Shown piece by piece: positions 8,681 through 16,891 of a stretch of 64,000 bases of DNA; the stretch's first letter is position 1; every line of letters starts with the position of its first letter. Under the pieces are notes generated by a model. The model worked only from the letters and a program-made list of their open reading frames with translations. It did no database searches and was not told where the DNA came from. The position numbers and the translations under genes are program-made. The DNA is from Streptomyces spiroverticillatus (lineage in GTDB: Bacteria; Actinomycetota; Actinomycetes; Streptomycetales; Streptomycetaceae): the NCBI GenBank assembly GCA_014650415.1, contig BMUX01000002.1, positions 1 to 64,000 of the forward strand, read 5' to 3'.

Positions 8681-9376
8681 TCAGTCGGTCAGACCGTGCC
8701 TGACCGCGTAGAGCGCGGCCTGGGTGCGGTCGGCGAGGTCGAGTTTCATCAGGATGTTCGAGACGTGGGTCTTGACGGTCTTCTCGGAGAGGACGAGGGC
8801 GCGGGCGATCTCGCGGTTGGAGCGGCCGTCGGCGATGAGGGCGAGGACCTCGCGTTCGCGTTCGGTGAGGGAGGTGCTGCGGCCCTGGCCGTTGTGCGGG
8901 TCGTCCTGGGCGAGGAGGGCGCCGGCCACCTCGGGCTGGAGGAGGACGTGTCCGGCGTGCACGGAGCGGATGGCTCCGGCGAGGGCGTCCGGGTCGACGT
9001 CCTTGTAGACGTAACCGGAGGCCCCTGCGCGCAGGGCGGGGACGACGGTGCGCTGCTCGGTGAAGCTGGTGACGATCAGGACCTTGGCGGGGTTGGCGAG
9101 CTCGCGCAGCCGGCGCAGGGCCTCGATGCCGTCGGTGCCGGGCATCTTGATGTCCATCAGGACGACGTCGGGGCGCAGGGACTCGGCCTGGGCGACGCCC
9201 TCGGCGCCGTCCCCGGCCTCGCCGACGACCTCTATGTCGTCCTGGATCTCCAGGAAGGTGCGCAGGCCGCGGCGTACGACCTGGTGGTCGTCGACGAGGA
9301 GGACGCGGATCTTGGTCTTCCCCGAGGAAGTCTTCCCCGAGGAAGCGGACGGGGTGCTGCGACCGGGTTCAGGCAC
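8681..9376 (-). CDS. NarL/LuxR-family response regulator
   Basis: A 231-aa two-component response regulator. The receiver domain starts at IRVLLVDDHQVVRRGL (acidic DD), has the phosphorylation site in PDVVLMDIKMPG, the conserved S/T in VLIVTSFTE and the lysine in GYVYKDVDP. The C-terminal LuxR-type helix-turn-helix is LTEREREVLALIADG then NREIARALVLSEKTVKTHVS. The N-terminus has a short duplicated SGKTSSGKT stretch. Its start overlaps the end of the sensor kinase by 8 bp, so the two are translationally coupled. The target genes are unknown; the adjacent chpE-type gene is a candidate by position only. Confidence 0.93.
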   Translation of the reverse strand: MPEPGRSTPSASSGKTSSGKTKIRVLLVDDHQVVRRGLRTFLEIQDDIEVVGEAGDGAEGVAQAESLRPDVVLMDIKMPGTDGIEALRRLRELANPAKVLIVTSFTEQRTVVPALRAGASGYVYKDVDPDALAGAIRSVHAGHVLLQPEVAGALLAQDDPHNGQGRSTSLTEREREVLALIADGRSNREIARALVLSEKTVKTHVSNILMKLDLADRTQAALYAVRHGLTD

Positions 9377-10529
9377 CGGGGACCTCCAGGGTGATCGTGG
9401 TGCCCTTGCCGGGCTCCGAGTGCACGGTCAGGGTGCCGCCGACGCCGCTCGCGCGGTCGCGCATGGAGACGAGGCCGAGGTGGCGGCCGGCCCGGCGGAC
9501 TCCGGCGGGGTCGAAGCCGCAGCCGTCGTCGGTGACGGTGAGGCGGGCGCGGTCGTCCCGGGGCTTTTCGAGTACGACGTCCACGCGGGCGGCGCCGGAG
9601 TGGCGCAGGGCGTTGTGCAGGGCCTCCTGGGCGACGCGGAGCATGGCCTCCTCCTGGGCGGCGGGCAGGGCGCGTACGCCGCAGCTGTCGAAGACGACGT
9701 GGGCGGTGTGGGCGCGGTCCATGACCTGGACCTGGTTGCGGAGGGTGGCGACCAGGCCGTCCTCGTCGAGGCCCGCCGGGCGCAGTTCGACGACGGCGGC
9801 GCGCAGCTCGTCGGCGGCCTCGGCGGCGAGGGCGGCGACCTGGTGCAGCTCGTCCTTGGCGCGGGCGGGATCGCGGTCGACGAGGGCGGTGGCGGCCTGG
9901 GCGGTCAGGCGCAGGGAGAAGAGCTTCTGGCTGACCGCGTCGTGGAGTTCGTGGGCGAGGCGGGAGCGTTCCTCGGCGATGGTCAGCTCGCGGCTGCGCT
10001 CGTAGAGGCGGGCGTTGGTGAGGGCGATCGCGGCGTGCTGGGCGAGGAGCGTGAGGAGTTCCTCGTCGGCGGGGGTGAAGCCGCAGCCGCCGTCGACCTT
10101 GGGGCAGCGCTTGTTGGCGAGGAAGAGGGCGCCGATGACCTCGTCGCCGTCGCGGATGGGCAGCCCCAGGAAGTCGGACATGTCGGGGTGGGCGTCCGGC
10201 CAGCCCTCGAAGCGGGGGTCCTTGCGGACGTCGGCGAGCCGCTCGGTCTCGTTGCCGTGCAGCATCGCGGCGAGGATGCCGTGCTGGCGGGGCAGCGGGC
10301 CGATGGCCTTCCACTGTTCGTCGCTGACGCCGTCGACGACGAACTGGGCGAAGCCGCCGTGGTCGTCGGGGACGCCGAGGGCGGCGTACTCGGCGTCCAG
10401 GAGGTCGCGGGCGGAGGCCACGATCGTCTTGAGGACATCGCGGACTTCGAGGTGGCGGCTCATCGCGAGGAGGGCGGAGCTGACGGCGGCGAGGCCGCCG
10501 GGGGGCAGGTGGGGGCGGCCGGGGGTCAT
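9369..10529 (-). CDS. GAF-domain sensor histidine kinase (HisKA_3)
   Basis: A 386-aa soluble histidine kinase. A GAF domain fills about residues 30-175 (VLKTIVASARDLLDAEYAAL, LGLPIRDGDEVIGALFLANK). The dimerisation domain carries the phospho-acceptor histidine in EERSRLAHELHDAVSQKLF. An HATPase_c domain follows (EALHNALRHSGA, DDGCGFDP, GLVSMRDRASGVGGTL). The GAF stretch contains CPKVDGGCGF, a cysteine pair also seen in heme or redox GAF kinases, so a redox, haem or NO signal is possible but unproven. The ATG is chosen at MTPGRPHLP; a GTG 9 nt earlier is an alternative. It pairs with the downstream regulator. Confidence 0.9.
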   Translation of the reverse strand: MTPGRPHLPPGGLAAVSSALLAMSRHLEVRDVLKTIVASARDLLDAEYAALGVPDDHGGFAQFVVDGVSDEQWKAIGPLPRQHGILAAMLHGNETERLADVRKDPRFEGWPDAHPDMSDFLGLPIRDGDEVIGALFLANKRCPKVDGGCGFTPADEELLTLLAQHAAIALTNARLYERSRELTIAEERSRLAHELHDAVSQKLFSLRLTAQAATALVDRDPARAKDELHQVAALAAEAADELRAAVVELRPAGLDEDGLVATLRNQVQVMDRAHTAHVVFDSCGVRALPAAQEEAMLRVAQEALHNALRHSGAARVDVVLEKPRDDRARLTVTDDGCGFDPAGVRRAGRHLGLVSMRDRASGVGGTLTVHSEPGKGTTITLEVPGA

Positions 10530-10979
10530 GTCCGTCACCGTACCGGTGGGGGTGTGGGGGTGTATCGGGCGTGGGGGTGAGAGGGGGAGGTCGTAGGGAC
10601 TAGGTCTTCGGGGGTACGGGGGTGGGGTGGGCGGTGGTGTCGGGTGCGGGGGGGGGCCGGGAGCGGGACGGGCGGGCACGGGGGACCGGACGACGAACGA
10701 GGCGTGACGGAAACGTTCGCGATGGTTACGGGTGGTGAAGTTGTTACGTGGTTGATGTGAGGCCGGGCATAGGACGCAGGTCACTTACGAAGGGGCGTAG
10801 TGGAGGGATAAAGGGCGTGTGAGCGGGGGCGGTACGGGTCCGGGACGGTCCTGCGGGGGGACGTGTCCACTATCGGGGTTCGTATGTGGGGTCTTTGCGC
10901 GGGGATTTTGCGGGCGCTAAGAATTGCAGCCGTCGCGGAGTCCGCGGCAGTCCCCGTCCCCTTCGAGAGGTACGTCTGC
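10530..10979. promoter_or_regulatory. divergent 450-bp control region, kinase / transglycosylase
   Basis: This stretch separates the kinase (minus) from the transglycosylase (plus). It is G-rich on the plus strand from 10541 to 10680. Two direct GTTAC words (10725-10729 and 10743-10747, 18 bp apart) occur near 10720-10750 and could be a repeat-type response-regulator site for the cell-wall gene. No confident -10/-35 pair was found. I looked for a c-di-AMP (ydaO-type) riboswitch, frequent before such genes, and did not see its conserved blocks. Confidence 0.35.
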
Positions 10980-11675
10980 ATGTCCTCCGCCCCTGGCCAT
11001 AGTCGCCTGACGAAGACCCATCGGGTCTCGATCGCCGGTGTCGCCGCTCTCGGCGCCGCCTCCCTCGCCCTGACCCTCCTGCCCGGCACCGGTTCCGCCG
11101 AGGCCGAGGCCGGGACGCAGGACATGGCCGCGGTCGCGATGGTCGCCCCCGAGGGCACCGGTGCCATGCAGGCGAAGGTCGTCGAGCAGCACGCCGCTGC
11201 CGACAAGCGGGTCAAGGACCAGGCCGCCAAGGAGAAGGCCGCCGCCGAGGCGAAGGCCAAGGCGGACGCGAAGGCCAAGGCGGACGCCCAGGCGAAGAAG
11301 CGCGCCGAGGAGAAGGAGGCGGCCAGCCGTGCCGCCGCCCGCAAGCCGGTGTACGCGAACAACCTGGACGGCTGGATCCGGGAGGCGCTGGACGTCATGA
11401 AGACGCGGGGCATCCCCGGTTCGTACGACGGGCTGCACCGCAACATCATGCGCGAGTCGACCGGCAACCCCCGGGCCATGAACGGCTGGGACGTCAACGC
11501 GCAGAACGGCACGCCGTCGATCGGCCTGCTCCAGGTCATCCAGCCGACGTTCAACGCGTACCACGTGCCGGGCACCCCGCACGACATCTACAACCCGGTC
11601 TCCAACATCACGGCCGCGGCCAACTACGCCGCCGCCAAGTACGGCTCGATCGACAACGTCAACGGCGCCTACTGA
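10980..11675 (+). CDS. secreted lytic transglycosylase (SLT domain)
   Basis: A 231-aa secreted cell-wall enzyme. A signal peptide (about 1-40, VSIAGVAALGAASLALTLL, cleavage near GSAEA) precedes a long Ala/Lys/Glu helix (about 65-122, built of AKAKADAK-type repeats). A transglycosylase SLT domain fills 125-231 with the catalytic glutamate at E159 (NIMRES), followed by NGTPSIGLLQVIQPTFNAYH. It would cut peptidoglycan glycan strands. ATG 10980 is preferred over the longer frame because GAGAGG sits 8 nt before it and the signal peptide begins there. A strong hairpin follows. Confidence 0.92.
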   Translation: MSSAPGHSRLTKTHRVSIAGVAALGAASLALTLLPGTGSAEAEAGTQDMAAVAMVAPEGTGAMQAKVVEQHAAADKRVKDQAAKEKAAAEAKAKADAKAKADAQAKKRAEEKEAASRAAARKPVYANNLDGWIREALDVMKTRGIPGSYDGLHRNIMRESTGNPRAMNGWDVNAQNGTPSIGLLQVIQPTFNAYHVPGTPHDIYNPVSNITAAANYAAAKYGSIDNVNGAY

Positions 11676-11691
11676 GCACCCCCGCACACGC

Positions 11692-11733
11692 AGGAAGGGC
11701 GGCTCCCGGATCACTCCGGGGGCCGCCCTTCCT
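11692..11733. terminator. bidirectional terminator between convergent genes
   Basis: An 18-bp stem (AGGAAGGGCGGCTCCCGG / CCGGGGGCCGCCCTTCCT, one mismatch) with a 6-nt loop lies between the transglycosylase and the convergent FHA-ABC gene. Confidence 0.85.
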
Positions 11734-11748
11734 CGTACTGCTACCAGG

Positions 11749-14388
11749 TCACTTGCGCATGACCTCGGGCTCGTGGCGGCGCAGGAAGCGCGCCACGAGG
11801 ATGCCGCAGAAGGCGCCGATCGCCAGCAGTGCGCCCATGTTGATGAACCACTGCAGGACCTCGTGGTCCCAGAGCGGGTCCGGGTTGCCGGGGTCGTCGA
11901 GGTTGGGGCTGACCTTGTTGAAGTCGAGCGTGGTGCCGGCCGCGGCGACCGCCCAGCGGGACGGCATGACGTACGACAGGTAGTTGGCGAAGCCGCCGTT
12001 CAGGATGAACAGGCAGCCGGTGAAGACGACCTGGACGATCGCGAACATCACCAGCAGCGGCATCGTCTTCTCGGAGGTCTTCACCAGCGCCGAGATGATC
12101 AGACCGAACATCATCGAGGTGAAGCCGAGCGCCATGATCGGCAGGCACAGTTCGAGGAGCGGGAGGCCCTTGAGGATCAGGCCCTCCTTGGGGATCTCGC
12201 GCTGCGTGAAGCCGATGAGGCCGACGATCACGCCCTGGAAGGCGGTGATCAGGCCGAGCACGATGACCTTGGACATCAGGTACGCGGAGCGGGAGAGGCC
12301 GGTGGCCCGCTCGCGCTCGTAGATGACCCGTTCCTTGATCAGTTCTCGTACGGAGTTGGCGGCACCGGCGAAGCAGGCGCCGACCGAGAGGATCAGCAGG
12401 ACCGTGGTCGCGGTGCCGTTGGGGGCGATGCTGCCGTTGGCGCGCGGTTTGTTGGGCAGCATGTCCTCGCCGGGCTGGATGAGGAGGCTGACCACGCCGA
12501 GGACGGCGGGCAGGATCAGCATCAGCGCCATGAAGCCCTTGTCGGAGGCGATGACGGACGCGTACCGCCTGACCAGGGTGGAGAGCTGGGAGAACCAGCC
12601 CTGCGGCTTCGGCGGGCGCATCTGCTGCGGCGGCGGCATGTGTACGGGCGTCGCGGCGACCGCGTCGATGTCCGCTGCGTACATCTGGTAGTGCTGCGAA
12701 CCGCGCCAGCGGCCCGCCCAGTCGTAGTCGCGGTAGTTCTCGAAGGCGGAGAACACATCGGCCCAGGTGCTGTAGCCGAAGAAGTTCAGGGCCTCCTCGG
12801 GCGGGCCGAAGTAGGCCACGGAGCCGCCGGGGGCCATCACCAGGAGCTTGTCGCAGATGGCGAGCTCGGCGACCGAGTGGGTCACGACGAGGACCGTGCG
12901 GCCGTCGTCGGCGAGGCCGCGCAGCAGCTGCATGACGTCGCGGTCCATGCCCGGGTCGAGGCCCGAGGTCGGCTCGTCGAGGAAGATCAGGGAGGGCTTG
13001 GTCAGCAGCTCCAGGGCGACCGAGACGCGCTTGCGCTGGCCGCCGGAGAGGGAGGTGACCTTCTTCTCCTTGTGGATGTCCAGCTTGAGCTCGCCGAGGA
13101 CCTCGTCGATCCGCTGCTGGCGCTCCGCCTCGGAGGTGTCCGCGGGGAAGCGCAGCTTGGCGGCGTACTTGAGGGCCTTCTTGACGGTCAGTTCCTTGTG
13201 CAGGATGTCGTCCTGCGGGACCAGACCGATGCGCTGACGCAGCTCGGCGAACTGCTTGTAGAGGTTCCGGTTGTCGTAGAGGACGTCGCCCTTGTTGGCG
13301 GGCCGGTAGCCGGTCAGCGCCTTGAGGAGGGTCGACTTTCCGGAGCCGGAGGGGCCGATGACCGCGATGAGGGACTTCTCGGGGACGCCGAAGGAGACGT
13401 CCTTGAGGATGTCCTTGCCGCCGTCGACCGTCACCGTGAGGTGGCGGGCGGAGAAGGAGACCTCACCGGTGTCGACGAACTCCTCGAGCCGGTCGCCGAC
13501 GACGCGGAAGGTGGAGTGGCCGACGCCGACGATGTCGTTGGGACCCAGCAGCGCCGTGCCCGACTTCTGCATCGGCTGACCGTTGATGTACGTGCCGTTG
13601 TGCGAGCCGAGGTCGCGGATCTCCATGCGGCCGTCGGGGGTCGCGTGGAACTCGGCGTGCAGGCGCGAGACCTGGAGGTCGGAGACGACCAGCTCGTTCT
13701 CCAGGGCGCGGCCGATGCGCATGACGCGGCCGAGCGCCATCTGGTGGAACGTGGTCGGGCTGCGGTCGCCGTAGACCGGCGGGGCCCCCGCGGCACCGCC
13801 GGGCCGGCTGCTCTGCGCGGCGGCCTGCTGGCCGTGCTGCTGGTACGAGGGCTGCTGGCCCTGCGGCGGACGCGGGGCGCCCTGCTGCGGGGGCGGCTGG
13901 TGACCCTGCGGGGGCTGCTGCTGCCAGCTCGGCTGCTGCGGCTGCGGCCGGGCGGCCTGCTGCGGCGGCTGGTGGCCCTGGGGTGCCTGGTGCTGGGCGG
14001 GCGGCTGCTGCTGCTGCCAGCTCGGCGCCTGCTGGGCACCCTGCGGGCTGTGCGGCTGCTGTGCGGAGCCGCCTCCCCCGCCGCCGGAGCCGGACAGGAC
14101 CAGCTGCGGGCCGTCGGTGGCGTTGCCCAGGTGCACGGCGGAGCCGGGGCCGATCTCCATCTGGTGGATGCGCTGGCCCTGCACGTACGTGCCGTTGGTG
14201 CTGCCGTGGTCTTCGATCACCCAGCTACGGCCGCCCCAACTGATCGTGGCGTGCCGCCAGGAGACCCTGGCGTCGTCTATGACCACGTCGCCCTGCGGGT
14301 CGCGCCCCAGGGTGTACGACCTGGACGAGTCGAGAGCCCAGGTCCTTCCATTCAATTCCAGTACGAGTTCCGGCACTCCATGCCCCAC
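11749..14388 (-). CDS. FHA-FHA-ABC transporter (ATPase and ABC-2 permease fused)
   Basis: An 879-aa fusion with two forkhead-associated domains. FHA1 is about 25-80 (GRDPQGDVVIDDARVSWRHA, GSTNGTYVQG). FHA2 is about 215-285 (RVMRIGRALENELVVSDLQV, GSHNGTYING). A Gln/Pro-rich linker of about 100 residues separates them. An ABC ATPase follows (GPSGSGKSTLLKALTG, LSGGQRKRVSVALELL, LIFLDEPTSGLDPG). Then comes an ABC-2/ABCG-type permease with about six helices from residue 620. FHA domains bind phosphothreonine, so transport is probably linked to Ser/Thr kinase signalling. The start is GTG with GGGGGA upstream. Substrate unknown. Full-length, no breaks. Confidence 0.92.
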   Translation of the reverse strand: MGHGVPELVLELNGRTWALDSSRSYTLGRDPQGDVVIDDARVSWRHATISWGGRSWVIEDHGSTNGTYVQGQRIHQMEIGPGSAVHLGNATDGPQLVLSGSGGGGGGSAQQPHSPQGAQQAPSWQQQQPPAQHQAPQGHQPPQQAARPQPQQPSWQQQPPQGHQPPPQQGAPRPPQGQQPSYQQHGQQAAAQSSRPGGAAGAPPVYGDRSPTTFHQMALGRVMRIGRALENELVVSDLQVSRLHAEFHATPDGRMEIRDLGSHNGTYINGQPMQKSGTALLGPNDIVGVGHSTFRVVGDRLEEFVDTGEVSFSARHLTVTVDGGKDILKDVSFGVPEKSLIAVIGPSGSGKSTLLKALTGYRPANKGDVLYDNRNLYKQFAELRQRIGLVPQDDILHKELTVKKALKYAAKLRFPADTSEAERQQRIDEVLGELKLDIHKEKKVTSLSGGQRKRVSVALELLTKPSLIFLDEPTSGLDPGMDRDVMQLLRGLADDGRTVLVVTHSVAELAICDKLLVMAPGGSVAYFGPPEEALNFFGYSTWADVFSAFENYRDYDWAGRWRGSQHYQMYAADIDAVAATPVHMPPPQQMRPPKPQGWFSQLSTLVRRYASVIASDKGFMALMLILPAVLGVVSLLIQPGEDMLPNKPRANGSIAPNGTATTVLLILSVGACFAGAANSVRELIKERVIYERERATGLSRSAYLMSKVIVLGLITAFQGVIVGLIGFTQREIPKEGLILKGLPLLELCLPIMALGFTSMMFGLIISALVKTSEKTMPLLVMFAIVQVVFTGCLFILNGGFANYLSYVMPSRWAVAAAGTTLDFNKVSPNLDDPGNPDPLWDHEVLQWFINMGALLAIGAFCGILVARFLRRHEPEVMRK

Positions 14389-14640
14389 TAGTTGTCCCCC
14401 GTAGTTACGCCCGTCACCGGGAGTCTAGGGATGGTGAACATCGGGGGGAACTATTTCAGGCCCGGGCTCGAATACGAAAGTCGGCCCATGTGAAAAGGGG
14501 GTGCGCACAGCCGTCGCGCGCCCGTTGACTCGGCAGAAACACCACCGGAGAGTGGTAAGCGGCCATGAGTGCGTACGTCTGCGTACGGATCATGTGGGAG
14601 CCGGTCGAAGAGGACTTACCGGTACGGATCGGGTGGTCTG

Positions 14641-16635
14641 ATGGGTGGGAACGGTCGGGTCGGGGTGCGCTGGGGCGACGTACTTCTCGCCTCAATTGCC
14701 GCTGTGAGCTGGGCTTTGGTCGGAATGGCGGGCACCGCGGCGCTCGGACTGCACCTGCTCGGGGCGGACGCCGCCGGGTCGTTGCGGTCGATGACGGCCG
14801 CGGTCGTCGTCCTGGCGGTGGGCGGCTCCGTCACACCGACCGGGAGCGTCTCGGCCTTCGGGATAGAGGGCGCCGCGGCGCGAACGGCCGTCGACATTGC
14901 GCCACTTGGGGTGGGTCTGGTCGGGGCCCTGCTGCTCGGATTCTTCTTCCTGCGCTCGCTGAAGCGCGCGGGGCGGGAGATTCCGGGGAGTGAACTGGCG
15001 GTGCGGGCGGGGTCGTTGGTGGTGTTGTTCCTCGTCACGCTCGGTGGTCTCGCGTGGGCGGGTCACGACGTCATCACGATTGACGGCGCGAAGCTCGGAC
15101 TCGACAAAATTCCCGGAAATGATCTTCCTGGTGGCATCGCGGACAAGCTTCCCGGTGATCTCGGCGGACTGCTTCCGGACCGGATCTCCGACCTCGTCGA
15201 TGCAAAGGCGACGGTCGGTTTCTCCGTGAATACGGGGACATCGTTGGTGGCCGGTGCGGTGTGGGTGGTCGGGGTGCTGATCATCGCGCTGCTGGCGTCG
15301 CGCAGGACGCCTTTGCCCCGGGGTTGGGACGCGGTGCACCGGGTGCTGCGGCCGGCCACGTCGGCGCTGACGGCCGTGCTGGTGGTGGCGGTGCTCGCCG
15401 GTCTCGCGGCCGCGCTGTACGCGGCGATCGGGGACGACCGGCCGGGGCGGGTGCTGGGGGCCGCGCTGCTGGGGGCACCGAACGGGGTGTGGCTGGCGGT
15501 GCCGTTGGGGCTCTTCGTGCCGTGGGAGGGGCGGGCGACGGGGTCGTTGGTGGGGGTGCTGCCGTCGCCGGCCGATCAGCTGTTGTCGGGGGCCGACGAG
15601 CGGGCGTTGTCGGTGGGGCGGCTGGCCGAGTTGGACGGGCGGGTGTGGCTGCTGGTTGTCGCGGTGATCGTGATGATGCTGTACGCCGGGGTGCTGGCGG
15701 CGGCGCGGACGCCGCGGGAGGAGCTGTCCCGGGTCGGGTACGCCGGGCAGTGCGCGGTGGCGCTCGGGACGGTGACCGGGGTCGCGCTGCCGTTGCTGGT
15801 GTGGCTGACCGGGGTGTCGGCGGACGCGTCACTCTCGGTGCTGGGGTTCGACGCGGTCGGGGCGGGGCTCTCGCTGAGCGGGAGCGTGCCGATGGCGTTG
15901 CTGCTGGGTGTGGTGTGGGGGGCTGCGGCGGGGGCGGCGGGGGCGTTGCTGGCGTGCGTGGCGGGGGCGGAGGGGTCGCGGGCGGCTCCCTTGGCGTTGC
16001 CGCCTTCGGGAGGGGGGCGGGGGGACCGGACGTATCCGGATCTGGCGTACGTGCCGGGGCCGTACCGGCCGTCGCCCGCGTACGGGCCGGGCTCCGGGGC
16101 GGGTGAGGGCGAGGCGAATCCCTATCTGCGGCCGTTGCGCGAGGTGGAGGACGGGGTGCGGCCCCGCCCCGGGGAGCCGGGGCGGGGGGCTCCGGCGGAG
16201 GCTTGGGGGCCGGGGGTGCCGCCTGCGCCTCGGGGTGCGGGGGCTTCGCCGGGGGCTCGGGATGCGGGGGCTCCGCCGGGGGCTCGGGATGCCGGGGGCG
16301 GTTCGCGGCCGCCGGTCGGGGGTGGTCGGTCCGGGCCGCCGCCTCGGGGTGGGGCTGGGGTGCAGCCGCCGACCCAGGCCGGGTCGCCGCCGGCCCGGAG
16401 TGGGCCGCCGCCCGCGCGGGGGGCGGAGCCGCCGTCGGCGGGGTCGATGGGGTCCGTGCCGCATCGGAAGACGAAGGACGGGAGGCATTCGGCGCCGACG
16501 ATTACGGGGATTCCGGGGCCGCCTGTCCCTCCGGGGGCGCCGGGGAAGGGGCGAGGGGGTGCGGGCTCCTCGGCTCCGCCGCCCGAGGAGGAGGGGCCTC
16601 CGCCTCCCGGGGCGCCTGGGAGGGGGCGGAAGTAG
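14641..16635 (+). CDS. streptophobe-family membrane protein
   Basis: A 664-aa multi-spanning membrane protein of the actinomycete streptophobe family. About nine to ten hydrophobic segments fill residues 10-450 (LLASIAAVSWALVGMAGTAA, VLVVAVLAGLAAALYAAI, WLLVVAVIVMMLYAGVLAAA). An extracytoplasmic part near 160-195 contains IPGNDLPGGIADKLPGDLGG. The last about 200 residues are disordered and Pro/Gly/Ala-rich with imperfect PGARDAGAPPGARDAGG repeats. Function unknown. An upstream in-frame ATG at 14569 exists, but the ATG at 14641 begins the hydrophobic core better. It is divergent from the FHA-ABC gene. Confidence 0.8.
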   Translation: MGGNGRVGVRWGDVLLASIAAVSWALVGMAGTAALGLHLLGADAAGSLRSMTAAVVVLAVGGSVTPTGSVSAFGIEGAAARTAVDIAPLGVGLVGALLLGFFFLRSLKRAGREIPGSELAVRAGSLVVLFLVTLGGLAWAGHDVITIDGAKLGLDKIPGNDLPGGIADKLPGDLGGLLPDRISDLVDAKATVGFSVNTGTSLVAGAVWVVGVLIIALLASRRTPLPRGWDAVHRVLRPATSALTAVLVVAVLAGLAAALYAAIGDDRPGRVLGAALLGAPNGVWLAVPLGLFVPWEGRATGSLVGVLPSPADQLLSGADERALSVGRLAELDGRVWLLVVAVIVMMLYAGVLAAARTPREELSRVGYAGQCAVALGTVTGVALPLLVWLTGVSADASLSVLGFDAVGAGLSLSGSVPMALLLGVVWGAAAGAAGALLACVAGAEGSRAAPLALPPSGGGRGDRTYPDLAYVPGPYRPSPAYGPGSGAGEGEANPYLRPLREVEDGVRPRPGEPGRGAPAEAWGPGVPPAPRGAGASPGARDAGAPPGARDAGGGSRPPVGGGRSGPPPRGGAGVQPPTQAGSPPARSGPPPARGAEPPSAGSMGSVPHRKTKDGRHSAPTITGIPGPPVPPGAPGKGRGGAGSSAPPPEEEGPPPPGAPGRGRK

Positions 16636-16754
16636 GGGGCTGTTCGTGTACGGGGTGGGGTGGGCCGGTGGGCGGTCGGTGGGCCGGTACCGGGGTGACC
16701 GGTGGTCGGTTTCGCCCCGGCCCCGCCCCTTCACCTAAAGCGCTCGGCCGCGCG

Positions 16755-16818
16755 GTTTGTGGGTGGCTGGTCGCGCAGTTCCCCGCGCCCCTGGATGGAT
16801 GCCCTTCGGGCACCATCC
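16755..16818 (+). repeat. common Streptomyces intergenic repeat with hairpin
   Basis: The stretch GGCTGGTCGCGCAGTTCCCC and its flanks (16755-16793) belongs to a short repeat I know from many intergenic sites in Streptomyces chromosomes. It is followed by a hairpin (16793-16818, GGATGGATGCCC, TTCG loop, GGGCACCATCC, one bulged A). The rest of 16636-16891 is GC-rich spacer without a recognisable gene. Confidence 0.65.
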
Positions 16819-16891
16819 CCCGTCGTGGCCCTGTCCGGTGGTCAAGACGGGTGGGGACTTGGTCGGTGGGGGCCGATACGGTGGGGGGACC

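Noticed and set aside
10700..10979. c-di-AMP (ydaO) riboswitch before the transglycosylase
   Set aside because: The region is G-rich but the conserved blocks of the riboswitch were not found.
11773..14391. 872-aa open frame on the plus strand
   Set aside because: Exactly opposite the FHA-ABC gene, whose motifs are complete. The shadow frame has no recognisable domain.
14456..14695. Small open frame in the streptophobe upstream region
   Set aside because: It overlaps the start of streptophobe on the other strand, lacks a ribosome site and has no motif.
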